Shown: piece by piece, positions 21,080-21,772 of the stretch
Position numbering within the stretch: position 1 is the first letter of the stretch
Layout of the letters: each line of letters begins with the position of its first letter
NCBI GenBank assembly: GCA_934153945.1
Contig: CAKPFM010000014.1
Location: 1 to 21,772, forward strand
Reading direction: 5' to 3'
DNA length: 21,772 nucleotides
Source: an uncultured Bacilli bacterium
Lineage (GTDB): Bacteria; Bacillota_I; Bacilli_A; RF39; UBA660
Made by a program: the position numbers and the translations under genes
Notes under the pieces: model-generated
Databases searched by the model: none
Told to the model about the DNA's origin: nothing
What the model saw: the letters and a program-made list of their open reading frames with translations, nothing else

Positions 21080-21631
21080 ATGAAAAAAAATGATCAAATA
21101 GAAAAATTCTTAGAACAAATTAGAAATATTTTAATTGTTATAGCAGTAATTTTACTTGTTAATGTAATAGTAACAGCTATAAGTAATAATTCAACAAATA
21201 ATACCTATAGTGGAACAAGTACTGGTGATTCAAATAATGGTGGATCTAATGATGAACAACAATTACCAGAATATGATGTAACAGCATTTACAGAAATAAC
21301 AGTAGATGAAATGTTTAATAAAGTAAACACTAGTGGATATCAAGTAGTATATATTGGTAGAAGTGGTTGTGGCTATTGTCGTCTATTCCTAGATGCTTTA
21401 AGACAAGCTCAAACAAACTTCAAATATAAAACTTTATATATTGATTTAGATAAGGTAACTACAGAAGGTGCTACAAAGATGAAAACTATTTCAGATAGTG
21501 TAAGTCAAAGTTTTGGTAGTACACCTATGGTAATTGTATATAAAGATGGTGAATATAAAGATATGTGGTTAGGATATGCTGAATATTCATCATTTGAAAC
21601 TTATTTACTAGGCTTAGGAATGACAAAGTAA
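21080..21631 (+). CDS. membrane-anchored thioredoxin-like protein
   Basis: 183 residues. One N-terminal membrane helix (~16-34, NILIVIAVILLVNVIVTAI), then a Ser/Thr/Asn/Gly-rich linker (~36-60), then a thioredoxin fold. The fold carries VVYIGRSGCGYCRLFL (active-site Cys97-Gly-Tyr-Cys100), the cis-proline segment GSTPMVIVYKDG (Pro149), and a helical end. The domain should face outward and handle disulfide exchange at the cell surface (inference from topology; bacteriocin-transport accessory proteins share this look). AGGAGG precedes the ATG. It follows the MBL gene by 42 nt without a terminator, and has its own terminator. Confidence 0.9.
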   Translation: MKKNDQIEKFLEQIRNILIVIAVILLVNVIVTAISNNSTNNTYSGTSTGDSNNGGSNDEQQLPEYDVTAFTEITVDEMFNKVNTSGYQVVYIGRSGCGYCRLFLDALRQAQTNFKYKTLYIDLDKVTTEGATKMKTISDSVSQSFGSTPMVIVYKDGEYKDMWLGYAEYSSFETYLLGLGMTK

Positions 21632-21659
21632 AGATTAATTCCAATGTTATTAACTTAAG

Positions 21660-21690
21660 AGAATAGAAAAATAAAATTCTATTCTTTTTT
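21660..21690 (+). terminator. intrinsic terminator
   Basis: AGAATAGAA (21660-21668), 8-nt loop, TTCTATTCT (21677-21685), then T's to 21690. Confidence 0.85.
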
Positions 21691-21692
21691 GA

Positions 21693-21701
21693 TGCTATAA
21701 T
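21693..21701 (+). promoter_or_regulatory. extended -10 promoter of the gene at the window end
   Basis: TGCTATAAT, directly after the terminator and 26 nt before the likely TTG start. Confidence 0.5.
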
Positions 21702-21726
21702 GTTTATAGAATAAAAGGTGGTAAAT

Positions 21727-21772
21727 TTGTATAAGAGATATTTTATTAATAAAATTAAAGATAAAATAAATA
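21727..21772 (+). CDS. start of a further gene, cut by window end
   Basis: AAGGTGG (21715-21721) followed 5 nt later by TTG at 21727 opens MYKRYFINKIKDKIN and stays open to the end. Too short to identify; the TTG start is inferred from the ribosome binding site. Confidence 0.4.
   Translation, partial: MYKRYFINKIKDKIN

Noticed and set aside
1..21772. CRISPR array, insertion sequence or intact integrase
   Set aside because: No regularly spaced repeats, transposase or recombinase motifs were found in either strand.

Overview
The window is strongly AT-rich and reads like a low-GC, walled relative of Bacilli/Mollicutes, such as an uncultured gut lineage near the old Tenericutes. The evidence is canonical -10/-35 promoters, good AGGAGG ribosome binding sites, compact U-tract terminators, MurD and a YkuD-type L,D-transpeptidase (so peptidoglycan is made), Tex, and a tmRNA whose tag ends in VAFA. 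Tryptophan is encoded by TGG and several genes end in TGA, which fits genetic code 11. The species assignment is inference.

Region 1 (1-2241). A 596-residue protein joins a type IV prepilin leader to a sulfatase-modifying-factor/C-type-lectin-like domain. Its last ~50 codons abruptly change codon use. They look like the variable region (VR) of a diversity-generating retroelement (DGR), but no reverse transcriptase, template repeat or Avd gene is in the window. A convergent small membrane protein follows 4 bp later, and a probable distant paralogue lies at 17528-17905.

Region 2 (2242-10756) is mostly housekeeping: an L,D-transpeptidase lipoprotein, a four-helix small protein, a decayed ORF, murD, tRNA-Asn and tRNA-Glu (minus strand), an unknown gene, tex, a tiny Tyr/Pro-rich protein, an M29 metallo-aminopeptidase, and a polysaccharide-deacetylase-fold protein that has lost its catalytic motifs.

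Region 3 (10795-18185) begins with ssrA (tmRNA), a common integration hotspot. It continues as an accessory and decay zone: gene remnants, a headless ABC ATPase on the minus strand, an EamA transporter, several unknown proteins, a P-loop kinase pseudogene, a DUF3592-like membrane protein, a 26-bp direct repeat, and a 22-nt tRNA-3'-end-like fragment that may be an old attachment site.

Region 4 (18235-21772) returns to conserved genes. A coiled-coil protein and a convergent Met/Pro-rich small protein precede an overlapping operon rnhB - DHH phosphoesterase - MBL hydrolase. A membrane-anchored thioredoxin-like protein follows, and then the start of a further gene cut by the window edge.

The most notable candidate system is the putative diversifying pilin. 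A pilus-type membrane anchor would display a lectin-fold surface hypervariabilised in trans by a DGR located elsewhere in the genome.
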